Shown: piece by piece, positions 35,213 to 35,301 of the stretch
Position numbering within the stretch: the first letter of the stretch is position 1
Layout: every line of letters starts with the position of its first letter
Assembly (NCBI GenBank): GCA_030655315.1
Contig: JAURVT010000014.1
Location: 1 to 35,301 of the forward strand
Length of the DNA stretch: 35,301 bases
Source: Nocardioidaceae bacterium
Lineage (GTDB): Bacteria; Actinomycetota; Actinomycetes; Propionibacteriales; Nocardioidaceae
Direction: 5' to 3'
The notes under the pieces: generated by a model
Databases searched by the model: none
What the model saw: the letters and a program-made list of their open reading frames with translations, nothing else
What the model was told of the DNA's origin: nothing
Translations under genes and position numbers: made by a program

Positions 35213-35301
35213 CGTCGTCCCCCGGCTCGGGGGGCGCGACGTCGGCCTGCCGGCGCGAGCGGCGGGCCCGCGGCGGCGGCTCGGCCGGACCGTCCGCGGC
35301 G
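35205..35301 (-). CDS. C-terminal end of a gene upstream of nuoH (cut by window edge)
   Basis: Thirty-one codons end at a TGA (35,207-35,205) that overlaps the nuoH start by eight bases. The readable tail ends [10 protein letters not shown] and is a Pro/Arg/Glu-rich low-complexity sequence, so it gives no family. In a canonical operon this would be nuoG; in a second-type cluster it would more likely be a nuoC or nuoD. A typical NuoD end (GEVDR) is not seen. Confidence 0.6.
   Translation of the reverse strand, partial: AADGPAEPPPRARRSRRQADVAPPEPGDDGA

Noticed and set aside
1-35301. A defence system, toxin-antitoxin pair, biosynthetic cluster or prophage
   Set aside because: All genes with recognisable families are housekeeping, lipid import or respiration; I found no nuclease, integrase, toxin or synthase genes on either strand.

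Overview
The window is about 70% or more G+C, uses many GTG starts and 1-4 base stop/start overlaps, and keeps the gene order tRNA-Thr, tRNA-Met, rpmG, hadAB ... tRNA-Trp, secE, nusG, rplK, rplA ... rplJ, rplL, mkl that is known from Mycobacterium tuberculosis and other Actinobacteria. It is a chromosomal segment of an actinomycete. A complete Mce importer, no visible mycolic-acid genes and the style of the membrane proteins suggest Nocardioidaceae (Nocardioides-like), but that placement is inference. No phage, plasmid, CRISPR or defence genes were seen.

Layout. (1) 1-10,785, minus strand: one mce operon, mkl (mceG), yrbEA, yrbEB, mceA-F and two Mce-associated membrane proteins, the last cut by the window edge. 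Every junction overlaps, so it is one transcript, probably started from a promoter with a palindrome over its -35 at 10,936-10,977. (2) 11,014-17,089, minus: the transcription/translation block tRNA-Trp, secE, nusG, rplK, rplA, then an LppX/LprG-type lipoprotein gene, then rplJ-rplL with an L10-type mRNA leader. Between the lipoprotein gene and the rplJ promoter lie two copies of a 141-bp palindromic repeat. (3) 17,198-19,287, plus: an adenosine-deaminase-family gene and two tandem DUF4190-like membrane proteins, ended by an 81-nt palindrome. (4) 19,417-22,873, minus: murB, hadB, hadA, rpmG, tRNA-Met, tRNA-Thr and pyrD. (5) 22,896-25,318, minus: a NarL-type two-component system, with two small membrane protein genes divergent from it. 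(6) 26,244-27,992: a zinc-free quinone-reductase-like dehydrogenase, tRNA-Tyr and yajQ. (7) 27,999-28,238: a 240-bp element with 47-bp inverted ends, MITE-like. (8) 28,247-35,301, minus: nuoH-I-J-K-L-M-N, all overlapping. NuoH and a short-headed NuoL look more like the second, incomplete complex I cluster of actinomycetes than the canonical 14-gene nuo operon.

How the parts work together. The mce genes should form an ATP-driven lipid importer: Mkl ATPase, YrbE permeases and a six-part Mce substrate conduit. The nuo genes give the proton-pumping membrane arm of complex I plus the NuoI iron-sulfur subunit, and PyrD also feeds the quinone pool. The rest is translation, cell wall and fatty-acid dehydration housekeeping. 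The clearest unexplained signals are the three non-coding palindromic elements (12,481-12,907; 19,298-19,378; 27,999-28,238), the probable operator before mkl, and the type of the nuo cluster.
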